DNA of 64,000 bases, from the NCBI GenBank assembly GCA_041393775.1, contig JAWKJM010000004.1, positions 186,001-250,000 on the forward strand. Reading direction: 5' to 3'. The notes under the pieces are model-generated. The model was not told the DNA's origin and did not search any database. It was given only the letters and a program-made list of their open reading frames with translations. The position numbers and the translations under genes were made by a program. Shown one piece after another: positions 15,511 to 24,981 of this stretch; the stretch's first letter is position 1; every line of letters starts with the position of its first letter. The stretch is from JADKAV01 sp041393775 (GTDB lineage: Bacteria > Actinomycetota > Actinomycetes > S36-B12 > UBA10799).

Positions 15511-16812
15511 TCAGCCCACCGAATCGTCGTAGGTCTCCCCGTCGTCCGGGTATTGCGTGGGGTAGTCACGCGGGTACCCGGTCGGTTGGTCCGTGGCCGG
15601 TGGCTGGGTCTCGTGGTCATAGCCGGTAGCCCCGAGGTCGGCGTCGCCGATCAGTGTGGTGCCGTCCGAGGCAACCACGTAGTAGGTGCTGGTACGGGTG
15701 CCGCCGTCCCAGTGCTCCCGGACTGTCACGGCCACCGAATCGCCGACCCGCTCGATCCCCACGAGGCCGTACGAGTTGAGAGCTCCCCACCCCGGCGCAA
15801 GTCCGTCGATGCCGCCGATGCGTCCGACGAACTCGGACGTGGCCCAGCCCTCGGCGTAGTCACCGGCGGCAACGGCGTTGAGGAACCCGAGGAGCACACT
15901 GACCTCCGCGGAGTAATCGGGTCCGGACGGACTGGGCACAGGTGTCGTACGGGTTGTGCCCTTCGATCCGTCCTCGGAGCCGGCGGTCCCGGCCGGTCGC
16001 GTGAACAGGTCGCCGGTCTCAGGGTCGAAGACGATGAAGATGTCGATGAACGTGATGTTCTGCGTGACGATCGCGATCGACTGCGGGTTCCATCCCGGCC
16101 AGGTCGGTCCTGTGTACGTTGCAGTGGGAACCTGCAGCGGCGGTTGTGTCAGCGGATTACCGCAGTAGCAGCGGACAACGGGGAGCCCCCGGCGCCCCAC
16201 CAGCACCGCGGACCCGGCCTGCAGCACGGACAGGAACGAGGTGGCCTGGCCGTTGGCGTACCCGTGGTTCATCACGAGCGTGTCGCTGCGCAGGAGCAAG
16301 GGCGTGAGTTTGATGACGTAGGTCGGAATCCCGCTGGGCTCGATGCCCAGGACGCCGGCCCACGCTTGTGCCTTCTGCGGGTTGGCCATGAGGAATGCGA
16401 TCAACGTGCCCGGGTCGCAACTGCTCACGTTCTTGGTGCCCCCGTACAGGCCCGCCTCGCTGCCCGGGACCGTCACCGGTTGGTCTGTGGTCTTGGACCT
16501 GATCTGCTGGTCCACGCCCACCGAGTCCGTGAACGAATCCTGGGTACCGTTGATCGGCACCGTGGTGATCGACGTGGTCTCGCCGCCCGCGGTGGTGCTC
16601 CCGTCGCCACGGGTGAGCAGCCAGAAGGTGCCGCCCGCCACCACGAGCAGGAACGCCAGACCGCCGGCGATTGCGGCGACGATGATCCCCAGGTGGCTCT
16701 TGGCCGTAGGCGGGGTGGGGGTGGGTGCAGGCTGCTGCGGATCGGGCGCCCACTCGGTCCCATCCCGGCGTAGCCACTGTCCGCCGTCCCAATGCAGGTT
16801 CGGATCAGGCAT
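15511..16812 (-). CDS. Membrane-anchored DUF6777 protein
   Basis: A 433-residue protein. It opens with a short domain like those preceding actinobacterial anchors (DPNLHWDGGQWLRRDGTEW), followed by a Pro-rich spacer and one membrane helix at about 43-66 (GIIVAAIAGGLAFLLVVAGGTF). The outside part contains the DUF6777 pattern: GLYGGTKNVSSCDP, WAGVLGI, LRSDTLVMNHGY, LPVVRCYCGNPL. Cysteines in that region could form disulfides. A Ser/Pro/Tyr-rich tail ends the protein. The ATG at 16812 follows GGAAGG. Function is unknown. Confidence 0.8.
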   Translation of the reverse strand: MPDPNLHWDGGQWLRRDGTEWAPDPQQPAPTPTPPTAKSHLGIIVAAIAGGLAFLLVVAGGTFWLLTRGDGSTTAGGETTSITTVPINGTQDSFTDSVGVDQQIRSKTTDQPVTVPGSEAGLYGGTKNVSSCDPGTLIAFLMANPQKAQAWAGVLGIEPSGIPTYVIKLTPLLLRSDTLVMNHGYANGQATSFLSVLQAGSAVLVGRRGLPVVRCYCGNPLTQPPLQVPTATYTGPTWPGWNPQSIAIVTQNITFIDIFIVFDPETGDLFTRPAGTAGSEDGSKGTTRTTPVPSPSGPDYSAEVSVLLGFLNAVAAGDYAEGWATSEFVGRIGGIDGLAPGWGALNSYGLVGIERVGDSVAVTVREHWDGGTRTSTYYVVASDGTTLIGDADLGATGYDHETQPPATDQPTGYPRDYPTQYPDDGETYDDSVG

Positions 16813-17008
16813 GGTGCCCACCTTCCCCCCCGGGGCGGTGTCGCAGCGACGATCAGACCTGCAACACAGGCGGTCGGCCACCGAATCGTACGTGGCGCTC
16901 GACCTGCTCGTCTCGGGCCTTCGTACCTCGCCTTCATTCTACTTCTTATGGGTGTTCGACTCTTGCTCGGACTTCTCCGTCGGTGGCGGAGCGCCGTATC
17001 CTGTGGCC

Positions 17009-18007
17009 ATGCAAAGTCGGGGGACAGCACGATCGGCCAGCGACGAGATCCGGTGGCCGCAGTCGACGGCGGGCAGGTATCCGAGCCTCCCATTCATCCT
17101 GCTGAGCGGTCTCCTACTCGTCACAAGTGCCTCGGCAGCACTGTTCTCGCTGATCCCCACGGATCAACTGGACCTGCACACACTCAGTGTCGCGGGCGCC
17201 TTGTTCTTCCTGACCGGATCGGTGTGGGTGTGGTTCATGGCACCGAGGATCCCCAACGGTTGGGGCCTGGATACAGCCATCGTGATGTCGGCAGTGGTGA
17301 CGACGATCGCCGTGGCTGCAGTGACCCAGCCCGAGGTGCAGGTGATGCTCGGATTAAGCATCCTGCTATTCGGCGTCTATGCGGCCTACTTCCGGCCGAT
17401 GCGACGTTTCATCGGTGAACTCGCGATCATGCTGACCGTCTACGGCGTCATGGTGATCTGGTTCGCGCCGGAGCTGCATCCGCTGTACTTCTTGGTGATC
17501 GGGTCGTTGACCACGGCCGTGTGCGGCACCGTGGCAGTGCTCGTCAAGCAACTGCGGGAGCAAGCAGTCATCGACGGACTGACTGGAACGCTGAATCGTC
17601 GCGGACTACATTCGGTCGGTGCATACCTGCAGGCTGAAGCCCGCCGCAGTGGCCGTCCGCTGACGGTCGGTCTGGTGGACATCGACGACTTCAAGGCCTA
17701 CAACGACCGCAACGGCCACATCGCCGGTGATGCCCTGTTGGTGTCGGTGGGGCGATCCCTGACCGAAGGCCTGCGCGCATCCGATGTCGTAGCGCGGTTC
17801 GGGGGTGACGAGTTCGCGGTGCTCCTGCCAGGTGCGGACACTAGGGAGGCGGTCGGGGTTCTGGCTCGGGTGGCCGAGCAGGAGCCAGTGGCCTCGTGGA
17901 GCATCGGTCTTTCCGAATGGGGGGCTGATGAGAGTCTTGAGAACGCCTTGGCGCGGGCGGATGCGGACCTGTACCGGATGAAACGCAGACGGACCGGCAG
18001 CAGTTGA
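17009..18007 (+). CDS. Membrane diguanylate cyclase
   Basis: A 332-residue protein with about six membrane helices in residues 30-178 and a C-terminal GGDEF domain (about 185-330). The motif GGDEF is intact, with an RxxD site (RASD) five residues upstream, so it probably makes c-di-GMP with feedback control. Start is uncertain: ATG at 17009, or GTG at 17003 two codons earlier. It is divergent from the DUF6777 gene. Together with the PAS-GGDEF protein it gives two c-di-GMP synthases here, with no phosphodiesterase in view. Confidence 0.9.
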   Translation: MQSRGTARSASDEIRWPQSTAGRYPSLPFILLSGLLLVTSASAALFSLIPTDQLDLHTLSVAGALFFLTGSVWVWFMAPRIPNGWGLDTAIVMSAVVTTIAVAAVTQPEVQVMLGLSILLFGVYAAYFRPMRRFIGELAIMLTVYGVMVIWFAPELHPLYFLVIGSLTTAVCGTVAVLVKQLREQAVIDGLTGTLNRRGLHSVGAYLQAEARRSGRPLTVGLVDIDDFKAYNDRNGHIAGDALLVSVGRSLTEGLRASDVVARFGGDEFAVLLPGADTREAVGVLARVAEQEPVASWSIGLSEWGADESLENALARADADLYRMKRRRTGSS

Positions 18008-18172
18008 TCCGGTGTGTGCGGGCGGCCTGGACCACGACGCAGTCAGGCATGGCCGGGTCCGCGCACCGCCAGGGCCCGCCTCTTTGATGGCCCGGCTGGA
18101 CCTTGATCGCGGACGGTGGCATTGTCGTCGGTGACGCCGGGGTGCCCCCCGCGCTCGAGCGACAGGAGTGTC

Positions 18173-19957
18173 ATGGCCCGTGAAGTCGCGTTCCCCGCCG
18201 AAATCGATCTGCCGATAACGGACACCCTGGGCTCGATACCGGCCAGCAACGCCCAGACCATGCCTCATCGACCGATGTACGCACTGCGCGGTGAGAGCGG
18301 GTGGAGTGACGTCACCGCCCGTCAGTTCGACGAGCAGGTGCGGGCCGCCGCACGGGGCCTGATCGGCAGGGGGATCGAGGCGGGCAGCTCCGTGGCGATC
18401 CTGGCACCCACACGCTACGAATGGGCCGTTGTGGATTTCGCGCTATGGTCGATCAGCTCGTTCGCTGTGCCGATCTACGAATCCTCGTCCGTGGAGCAGA
18501 TCCAGTGGATTCTCACCGACAGCCGCGCGGTGGCGGTGGTGGTGGACTCCGAATCGTCGGCCGACCGGGTCCGGTCTGCCGGCGTGGACATCCCCGTCTG
18601 GGTGATGGACGACGGTCTGCTGGACGACTTGCGCGCCGACGGCGAGGGCGTGAGCGACGAGGTGCTCGCCGAACGCGCGGCCATCGCCACCCCCGAGGAT
18701 CCCGCCACGATCGTCTACACCTCGGGCACGACAGGCAAGCCCAAAGGCTGCGTACTCACCCACAGGAACTTGATGTTCGTCGTACGCACGCTGGTAGCGA
18801 CCACACGCCCGGTGGTCGAGGAGCCGGGGGCCCGGACTGTTCTGTTCCTGCCCTTGGCGCACGTACTCGGTCGGGGTGCGCAGGTGTATTGCGCCGTCGG
18901 CGGCATGCAGGTCGCCCACTGTCCGAGCCCGAAGTTGCTGGTCGGCGACATGGCGACGGTGCGCCCCACGTTCCTGGTGGGAGTTCCCCGCATCTTCGAG
19001 AAGATCTTCAACGCCTCGCAGCAGAAGGCTCATGCCGAGGGCAAAGGAAGGATCTTCGAACGGGCAGCGCAGGTCGCCATCGACTACGGGCGGGCCACGC
19101 GGGGCGGGGGCAGATCCTCATTATGGCTGCGAGCCCAGCACGCGGTCTTCGATCGGCTGGTGTACTCCAAGTTGCGTGATGCGATGGGCGGCAAACTGCG
19201 ATACGCGATAACCGGCGGTGCGAGCCTGGGTGAACGGCTCGGGTTCTTCTACGCCGGGATCGGACTGACGGTGATGGAAGGCTACGGGCTCACGGAAACC
19301 ACGGCTTCGGGCACCTTCAACCGGGCGGAGAACCCTCGGATCGGTTCGGTGGGGCAACCGATGCCCGGCACTGCGGTGCGGATCGCCGAGGACGGGGAGA
19401 TCTGGTTGCGCGGCCCGTTCGTCATGTCCGGCTACCACAACAACCCCGCTGAGACTGCGAAGGTGATCGATGCCGACGGCTGGTTCCAGACCGGCGATCT
19501 CGGCTCCCTCGACATGGACGGATTCCTGCGCATCACGGGCAGGAAGAAGGAGATCATCGTGACGGCAGGTGGTAAGAACGTCGCGCCGGCCGTGCTGGAG
19601 GACAGGATGCAGGCTCACAACCTGATCGGCGCGACGATGGTGGTCGGCGAGGCGCAGCCGTTCATCGCCGCACTCATCACGTTGGATCCGGATGCGCTGC
19701 CCGCTTGGGCCGAAGCACACGGTAAGGCCGGGCGCACCGCTGCCGACCTGCGCGACGACCCCGATCTCCGGGTGGAGATCCAGAAAGCCGTCGACGACGC
19801 CAACTCTGCGGTGTCGAAGGCCGAGTCGATCCGGTCATGGCGGCTGCTCGACGACGTGTTCACCGAGACCTCCGGTCACCTGACCCCGACCCAGAAGCTC
19901 AAGCGCAACCGGATCGCCGAGGAGTACAGCGATCAGATCGACGCGATCTACGGGTGA
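18173..19957 (+). CDS. Long-chain fatty acyl-CoA synthetase, FadD15-like
   Basis: A 594-residue AMP-forming ligase that activates long-chain fatty acids with ATP and CoA. Motifs: TIVYTSGTTGKPKG (P-loop), YGLTETTA, WFQTGDLGSLDMDGFLRITGRKKEIIVTAGGKNVAP, and a C-terminal lysine in LTPTQKLKRN for adenylation. Length is normal for the group. The ATG at 18173 follows AGGAG. It converges with the EF-G2 gene with only 15 bp between stops. Confidence 0.93.
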   Translation: MAREVAFPAEIDLPITDTLGSIPASNAQTMPHRPMYALRGESGWSDVTARQFDEQVRAAARGLIGRGIEAGSSVAILAPTRYEWAVVDFALWSISSFAVPIYESSSVEQIQWILTDSRAVAVVVDSESSADRVRSAGVDIPVWVMDDGLLDDLRADGEGVSDEVLAERAAIATPEDPATIVYTSGTTGKPKGCVLTHRNLMFVVRTLVATTRPVVEEPGARTVLFLPLAHVLGRGAQVYCAVGGMQVAHCPSPKLLVGDMATVRPTFLVGVPRIFEKIFNASQQKAHAEGKGRIFERAAQVAIDYGRATRGGGRSSLWLRAQHAVFDRLVYSKLRDAMGGKLRYAITGGASLGERLGFFYAGIGLTVMEGYGLTETTASGTFNRAENPRIGSVGQPMPGTAVRIAEDGEIWLRGPFVMSGYHNNPAETAKVIDADGWFQTGDLGSLDMDGFLRITGRKKEIIVTAGGKNVAPAVLEDRMQAHNLIGATMVVGEAQPFIAALITLDPDALPAWAEAHGKAGRTAADLRDDPDLRVEIQKAVDDANSAVSKAESIRSWRLLDDVFTETSGHLTPTQKLKRNRIAEEYSDQIDAIYG

Positions 19958-19972
19958 GGGCCAGCGGGAGTT

Positions 19973-22087
19973 CTACTCCTGAACCAGCTTCTCCGCCTGG
20001 GCCCGCGGCATCGGCTGGTAGCCGACGTGGCGGCGCTGGAAGTGCCCCGTGCCGTGCGACATGGACCGCAGCTCCACCACGTACCGGGTGAGTTCGATCT
20101 CCGGGACCTCGGCGGTGACCGTCGAGTACCCGGAGCCCTCGGACTCCGTGCCGGTGAGCCGGCCGCGGCGGATGGAGAGGTCGGTCATCACAGCGCCGAC
20201 GTAGTCGTCGGGAACCACCACGGTGATCTCGGAAACGGGTTCGAGGATGGAGACCTCGGCCTTGCCCGCGGCGTCCTTGAGTGCCAGTGCCCCGGCAGTC
20301 TGGAAGGCCATATCGGAGGAGTCGACGCTGTGGGCCTTGCCGCCGACCAGCGTCACGCGGATGTCGGTGACCGGGTAGCCCGCGGACACCCCCCGCGTCA
20401 TCTGGGTCCGCACGCCCTTCTCGACTGATGGGATGTACTGCCGGGGGACGGCCCCTCCGACGACCTTGTCGACGAACTCGAAACCGCTTCCCTGCGGCAG
20501 CGGCTCGACCTCGATCTCGCACACGCCGTACTGGCCGTGACCGCCGGACTGCTTGACGTTGCGGCCCTGGCCGGCGCTGCTTCTGGAGAACGTCTCCCGC
20601 AGGGACAATCGCAGCGGGACAGTGTCGACCGCCACGCCGTAGGTGTTGGCCAACCGGTCCATGACGACGTCGAGGTGGGCCTCTCCCAGGCACCACAAGA
20701 CCTGCTGCCCGGTGTCCTCCTTCGATTCCAGCCACAGGGACGGATCCTCGGCGAGCAGTCTCGACAACGCCTTGGCAAGCCGGTCCTCGTCGGATTTGGT
20801 GCGCGCCTCGATCGCGGTCGGCAGCAACGGTTGCGGCATCTGCCAGGGCTCCAGCAACAGCGGGCTGCCGACGTCGGAGAGAGTGTCACCGGTTTCTGCC
20901 CTGGACAACTTCGCCACCGCACAGATGTCGCCGGCCCGGCACTCGGGAACCAGGTGCTGGGTCTTCCCCGATGGCGACGACAGCGAGCCGACGCGCTCGT
21001 CCACGTCGTGGTCCTCGTGACTGCTGCCGTCGGCGAAATGGCCCGATACGTGGACCGGCGCTTCCGGGCGCAGTGTGCCAGAGAACACCCGGACCAGGGA
21101 GAGTTTGCCGACGTAAGGTTCGGAGGTCGTCTTGATGACTTCGGCTACGAGCGGGCCGTCGGGATCGCAGATCACCTTCTTTGCCTTGCCCCCCTCGACC
21201 GGGGTGATTTCGACCGGACGGTGTTCGGACGGGGTCGGGAAGCCTTTGGTGATCAGTTCGAGCACTTCCAGGATGCCGAGTCCGGCGACCGGATTGATCG
21301 GCAGCAAGGGGTGGAATTCGCCGCGTGCCACCGCCTTCTCGAGGTCGGCGATCACCACGTCGATGTCGAGGCTCTCCCCGGCGACCCAGGCGTCGAGCAG
21401 GGTCTCGTCCTCGCTCTCGGTGACGATCGCCTCGATGAGTTGGCCCCGGTCCGCTTCGATCGCGGACTTCTGGTCGTCGTCCGTGTCACGCTTGACCCGT
21501 TGCCCGCTGGAGTAGTCCGCGATCTGCTGGGAGAGCAGTCCCGTCAGCCCGTTGACGGTGTGACCGTCGGCGTCGAATGTGGGCAGGTACATGGGGAGGA
21601 TCCCGTCACCGAGTGCTTCCGCGATCTGCCGTACCGATTCGGTGAAGTCGGCCCGCTGATGGTCGAGTTTGGTCAGCAGGACCGCCCGTGCCATGCCGAC
21701 CTCGGCGCACTCGTTCCAAAGCATCCGGGTGGCCGCCGTAATGCCATCCGCCGCGGAGATGACGAACAGGGCGGCGTCAGCGGCACGCAACCCCGCGCGT
21801 AGATCGCCCACGAAGTCGGCGTAGCCGGGGGTGTCGATGAAGTTGATCTTGACGCCGTCGACGGTGGTCGGCACCAGGGCGAGGTTGATGGACCGTTGTT
21901 GGCGCACCTCGACCGGGTCGTAGTCGCTGACCGTGCTGCCGTCCTCGACCCGTCCGGCACGGGTCAACGCGCCGGTAGCCAACAACACGCTCTCGAGCAG
22001 AGTGGTCTTGCCCGTGCCGGCGTCGCCCACGAGAACGACGTTTCGGATCTGATTGACAGCCGATGGTTGGACGGTTGCCGCGGTCAC
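19973..22087 (-). CDS. Elongation factor G-like protein EF-G2
   Basis: A 704-residue translational GTPase of the actinobacterial EF-G2 type. G1 is GDAGTGKTTL, G3 is DTPGYADF and the G4 position reads TKLD. Domains II to V follow, including the domain IV segment GGHGQYGVCEIEVEPL. EF-G2 is a paralogue of EF-G whose mycobacterial member lacks ribosome-stimulated GTPase activity, and its role is unsettled. The GTG at 22087 is preferred for its upstream GAAGGCGAGG; a GTG at 22108 is the alternative. Confidence 0.9.
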   Translation of the reverse strand: MTAATVQPSAVNQIRNVVLVGDAGTGKTTLLESVLLATGALTRAGRVEDGSTVSDYDPVEVRQQRSINLALVPTTVDGVKINFIDTPGYADFVGDLRAGLRAADAALFVISAADGITAATRMLWNECAEVGMARAVLLTKLDHQRADFTESVRQIAEALGDGILPMYLPTFDADGHTVNGLTGLLSQQIADYSSGQRVKRDTDDDQKSAIEADRGQLIEAIVTESEDETLLDAWVAGESLDIDVVIADLEKAVARGEFHPLLPINPVAGLGILEVLELITKGFPTPSEHRPVEITPVEGGKAKKVICDPDGPLVAEVIKTTSEPYVGKLSLVRVFSGTLRPEAPVHVSGHFADGSSHEDHDVDERVGSLSSPSGKTQHLVPECRAGDICAVAKLSRAETGDTLSDVGSPLLLEPWQMPQPLLPTAIEARTKSDEDRLAKALSRLLAEDPSLWLESKEDTGQQVLWCLGEAHLDVVMDRLANTYGVAVDTVPLRLSLRETFSRSSAGQGRNVKQSGGHGQYGVCEIEVEPLPQGSGFEFVDKVVGGAVPRQYIPSVEKGVRTQMTRGVSAGYPVTDIRVTLVGGKAHSVDSSDMAFQTAGALALKDAAGKAEVSILEPVSEITVVVPDDYVGAVMTDLSIRRGRLTGTESEGSGYSTVTAEVPEIELTRYVVELRSMSHGTGHFQRRHVGYQPMPRAQAEKLVQE

Positions 22088-22254
22088 ATGCGCCTCGCCT
22101 TCTTGCACCGGGGGCTAGACCGCCACCGGGCATGTCGCTGGGACAATCCTAAGCGCGCCCGGCGCGCCACATGCGAGGCCTGCTCACTTCGGCTGGACGA
22201 CCACCGCGCCGTCGCACGCCAGGATCTGGGCCGGCCCGGTCGCCGCTGTCTGCC

Positions 22255-23751
22255 CTACTTGACCCTCACCACGTGCTTCTCGCGGAACCGCTTCTCCTTG
22301 CCGCTGCGAATCGCCTTGGCCACGATCTTGCACTTGCCGTCCTTGCCGAAACTGACCAGATCCCCTTCGAAGATCTTGCACAGTTTCGGGGTCTTGGTCT
22401 TCCAGCCCACGGCATTGACCTGCTTCGTCAGGCTCGGCAGATCCTTACGGTCCTTGTTCTTCATCCGCTTGGGCACCGAGCCTTTGAGTCTCTGTTTCAC
22501 CGACACTGCGGCCACGGTGGGGGTGGTGTCCCAGGCGGGCTGGCCGCCGCACCACTGCCCGAAGGCCGAACACATCGCGGTCGTGACCGTCTTCGCCAGT
22601 TGCGCGTGACCCTCCGGGTTGGGATGGATCCACGTGTCGTTCTTGTTCACCCATGGATCGCTGTCCCACGCTTGATGCTGTTGCCAGGTATTGACGTTGG
22701 GCCGGGCGTATTGCAGGTCTGAGGCGCTGAGGCCCGGCTGCGTGCTGGCCCATATCTGTACCTGACCGACGGCGGCCTCGATCTTCGCGTTCATCGCGTT
22801 CTGCACCGCGATTGCCTGTTCCCATTGGGTGGTACTTCCCTTGACCGGGCAGTTGCTGCAGCTGGACACCTTCTGCTTCTGGGACGGGCAGGAGTTGCCG
22901 GCGGCAGGCCCCTTGGAGAGGTTGCCCTCGGGCTGCCAGACCCCGAACGACCACGGGCAGGTGGGGTAGTAGCCCATCACCAGCACTTTGTTGTTGTTCT
23001 GCAGCAGGGTCTTGTAGACACTCTCGAGGTGGCCGGTCTGCTGGTTCTGCGACCATTGCTGATCCGCGCAGTCGATGACGTGCTGGGGTGGGTAGGCCCA
23101 CCACCCGGTCCACCCGAGCCACTGTGTCGAATCGGCACACGCGCCGTTGGTGACCGTCACGCCCGCGAGCTTGACCTGGAGCATGCTCCCCAGGATCGGG
23201 TTGGCGCCCAGCGTCATGACCACGTGGGTGTCCTTGATGCTCTTCAGTTGGAAGTTGAACGCGCCGCCGGTGTCCCACTGCGCGGGAGTGGATCCGGTGA
23301 TGGCCCAGTTCTCCACTGGGACGGCCGTGCTCGGGTCCTGGCTTGCGGCGATCTGGTAGGAGTACGCGACGTTCGGTGCCTTGGGGCCGGCCTGCCAGGG
23401 ACCCGCACTCCAGGGGGCGCCGTCGTAGTTGTTGTTGCTGCACTGGTCGATCGGCGTGGTCACGCCGCTGGGGCTGCAGTCCGAGAGGCTGCTGTCGCCG
23501 AAGTACCAACTATTGGGGAAGGGATTGTTCACGGTGCCGGTGACGTTCTTCGCGTTCTCCTTCTGCCCGAAGTAGCCGAAACCCGCGGTCACCGAGTCGC
23601 CCAGGAAGATCACCGGGGGCGGGGAGTCGTTCGCTGCGGGGGTGGCGGCTGCCGCTGGGGAGGTGGCGAGGCCGGCCACCGCCAGCGCCAGTCCCGCAAT
23701 CAGGGCCAGCAGTACCGGGAGTCGTGCCGGACGGGTTCGGGTCACTGCCAT
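22255..23751 (-). CDS. Secreted SGNH-type hydrolase with basic C-terminal domain
   Basis: A 498-residue exported protein. Signal peptide 1-36, then a GDSL/SGNH lipase-esterase fold: VIFLGDSVTAGFGYFG (Ser), VVMTLGANPILG (Asn), and NDTWIHPNPEGHAQL (His) near 385-400. The spacing Asp-Thr-Trp-Ile-His is one residue longer than the usual DxxH. It is rich in Cys, likely disulfide bonded. The last 75 residues are a Lys-rich module beginning VPKRMKNK, resembling the LPKRLKNK module of the propeller at 46201. Substrate unknown. Confidence 0.8.
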   Translation of the reverse strand: MAVTRTRPARLPVLLALIAGLALAVAGLATSPAAAATPAANDSPPPVIFLGDSVTAGFGYFGQKENAKNVTGTVNNPFPNSWYFGDSSLSDCSPSGVTTPIDQCSNNNYDGAPWSAGPWQAGPKAPNVAYSYQIAASQDPSTAVPVENWAITGSTPAQWDTGGAFNFQLKSIKDTHVVMTLGANPILGSMLQVKLAGVTVTNGACADSTQWLGWTGWWAYPPQHVIDCADQQWSQNQQTGHLESVYKTLLQNNNKVLVMGYYPTCPWSFGVWQPEGNLSKGPAAGNSCPSQKQKVSSCSNCPVKGSTTQWEQAIAVQNAMNAKIEAAVGQVQIWASTQPGLSASDLQYARPNVNTWQQHQAWDSDPWVNKNDTWIHPNPEGHAQLAKTVTTAMCSAFGQWCGGQPAWDTTPTVAAVSVKQRLKGSVPKRMKNKDRKDLPSLTKQVNAVGWKTKTPKLCKIFEGDLVSFGKDGKCKIVAKAIRSGKEKRFREKHVVRVK

Positions 23752-23871
23752 GTGCGGATCCTCACGGGCGTTGGTGTGCGAGAGCCTAGTGGTTCCGGTC
23801 GGCGGAAGTGAAGGCTGTGGCGCGGGCTTGGTCTGAACGGCCGAGGTCGGCGGCGGGTGACGCAGCCCACG

Positions 23872-24013
23872 CCTCCATCCTCTGGCCGGTCAGCGAAGTC
23901 TGGTTCGTCCTTTGGCCCGAGGATGGAGAGTTTCCGGGTGTTATGTCGGGATTGTCCGGACACAGTCCTCCAACTGGTGGCCGCCGCGCCGGCTCTCGGC
24001 CCGCAGATGGAGG
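23872..24013. repeat. Double-hairpin element, copy 1
   Basis: Two hairpins stand in tandem: 23873-23882 with 23919-23928 (CTCCATCCTC/GAGGATGGAG), and an imperfect pair 23967-23982 with 23998-24013 (CCTCCAACTGGTGGCC/GGCCCGCAGATGGAGG). The spacer contains GATTGTCCGGACA. The whole 142-bp unit aligns in reverse orientation with 49525-49667, including the spacer. It lies between the SGNH and monooxygenase genes. Confidence 0.75.
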
Positions 24014-24024
24014 CGGACCCGCCG

Positions 24025-24318
24025 TTACGCGGTCTGGACGACCTCGAACTCCCATATCGCGGAACCGGTGGCGGCCGGCCGGCCACCGCCGTGCCCGGCG
24101 GCGAACTGCTGGGAGTCGCGCCAAGCCTGATACGAGTCCACGTTGTCCCACCTCGTGTACACGAGATAGGTGTCGGTGCCGCTGACGGGCCGCAGCAACT
24201 CGAAGTGCTCGAATCCCGGCGCCTGCTCCACCATCCCGGCCCGCCCGGCGAACCGTTGTTCGAGGGTGGCGGCTTGGTCAGCAGGAACGGACAGGGAGTT
24301 GACGACGACGTATGACAT
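24025..24318 (-). CDS. Antibiotic biosynthesis monooxygenase (HmoA/MhuD-like)
   Basis: A 97-residue ABM-fold protein: VVVNSLSVP, RFAGRAGMVEQAPGFEHFELLRP, and YTRWDNVDSYQAWRDSQQF. This pattern is closest to small heme-degrading monooxygenases that dimerise and open the heme ring; the catalytic residues cannot be confirmed by eye. The start follows the MSYVVVN sequence typical of the group. It lies 23 bp downstream of the XRE-cupin gene and may be in one transcript with it. Confidence 0.8.
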   Translation of the reverse strand: MSYVVVNSLSVPADQAATLEQRFAGRAGMVEQAPGFEHFELLRPVSGTDTYLVYTRWDNVDSYQAWRDSQQFAAGHGGGRPAATGSAIWEFEVVQTA

Positions 24319-24341
24319 GCCTTCACCCTAGGCGGACCGGC

Positions 24342-24929
24342 TCAGGTCACCTGCGCGACGCGGATGAACCGGACCGGCCGCGACGTGTGGTTCGCGTAGG
24401 AATAGACGCGGTCGCTGGCGAGCCTGGCCGAGGCCCCTGGCCCCAAGGTGACGTCAGCTACTCCCTCGACCTCGAGCGTGAGCTTGCCGGTGAGGACGAG
24501 GAACAACTCCTGACTGCCTTGTGAGTCGGGCTGTGCGTGATAGATGTCCTGTGGCTGCAGGGTCCATGTCCACAGTTCCGCGGCCGGGTGGCTCGTGGTT
24601 GCGACGTTCAGGGCAGCATGGCTGCCAAGCCCCGACGACCACACGACGGTCGTCTCCGCCGCGGGGATCACCGACAGCACATCCGTCGTCTCGACGCGGA
24701 TCAAGGAGGCGAAGTCGGTTCCAAGCGCGCGCGCCACCTTGTCCACGAACACAAGACTTGGATTCGCCTTGCCGAGTTCGATCTGTGTGAGCATGCGGCG
24801 GCTCACCTCCGCGTCGTCGGCGAGTTGCTGGACCGTCATGCCCATGGCCTTGCGCCGGCTGCGGATCTGTGCCCCGACATGGGTCAGGAATTCGGCGGTC
24901 GGACCACCGGCCATGGGTGCCGTTGTCAT
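24342..24929 (-). CDS. XRE family regulator with cupin sensor domain
   Basis: A 195-residue regulator. An XRE helix-turn-helix occupies about 18-75 (IRSRRKAMGMTVQQLADDAEVSRRMLTQIELGKANPS). A C-terminal cupin (110-190) binds the ligand: WTLQPQDIYHAQPDSQGSQELFLVLTGKL. It is divergent from the OCD-aminotransferase-EamA operon, with perfect palindromes between them, so it almost certainly controls that operon. The ligand is probably an amino acid or derivative handled by it. Confidence 0.9.
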   Translation of the reverse strand: MTTAPMAGGPTAEFLTHVGAQIRSRRKAMGMTVQQLADDAEVSRRMLTQIELGKANPSLVFVDKVARALGTDFASLIRVETTDVLSVIPAAETTVVWSSGLGSHAALNVATTSHPAAELWTWTLQPQDIYHAQPDSQGSQELFLVLTGKLTLEVEGVADVTLGPGASARLASDRVYSYANHTSRPVRFIRVAQVT

Positions 24930-24955
24930 AACTCTCTCTCAACGCTGGGGCTCAA

Positions 24956-24981
24956 GAGCAATATACTGCTCATTATGAGCA
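24956..24981. promoter_or_regulatory. Operator and leaderless promoter of the OCD operon
   Basis: TGCTCATTATGAGCA (24967-24981) is a perfect palindrome that includes the ATG of the next gene. GAGCA at 24956-24960 pairs with TGCTC at 24967-24971. The -10 box TATACT (24962-24967) is 7 bp before the ATG, so the transcript would be leaderless. The XRE-cupin protein is the likely binder. Confidence 0.65.

Noticed and set aside
16343..17008. N-terminal extension of the membrane diguanylate cyclase
   Set aside because: It lies antisense to the DUF6777 gene and has a composition unlike a protein; the membrane domain starts properly after 17009.
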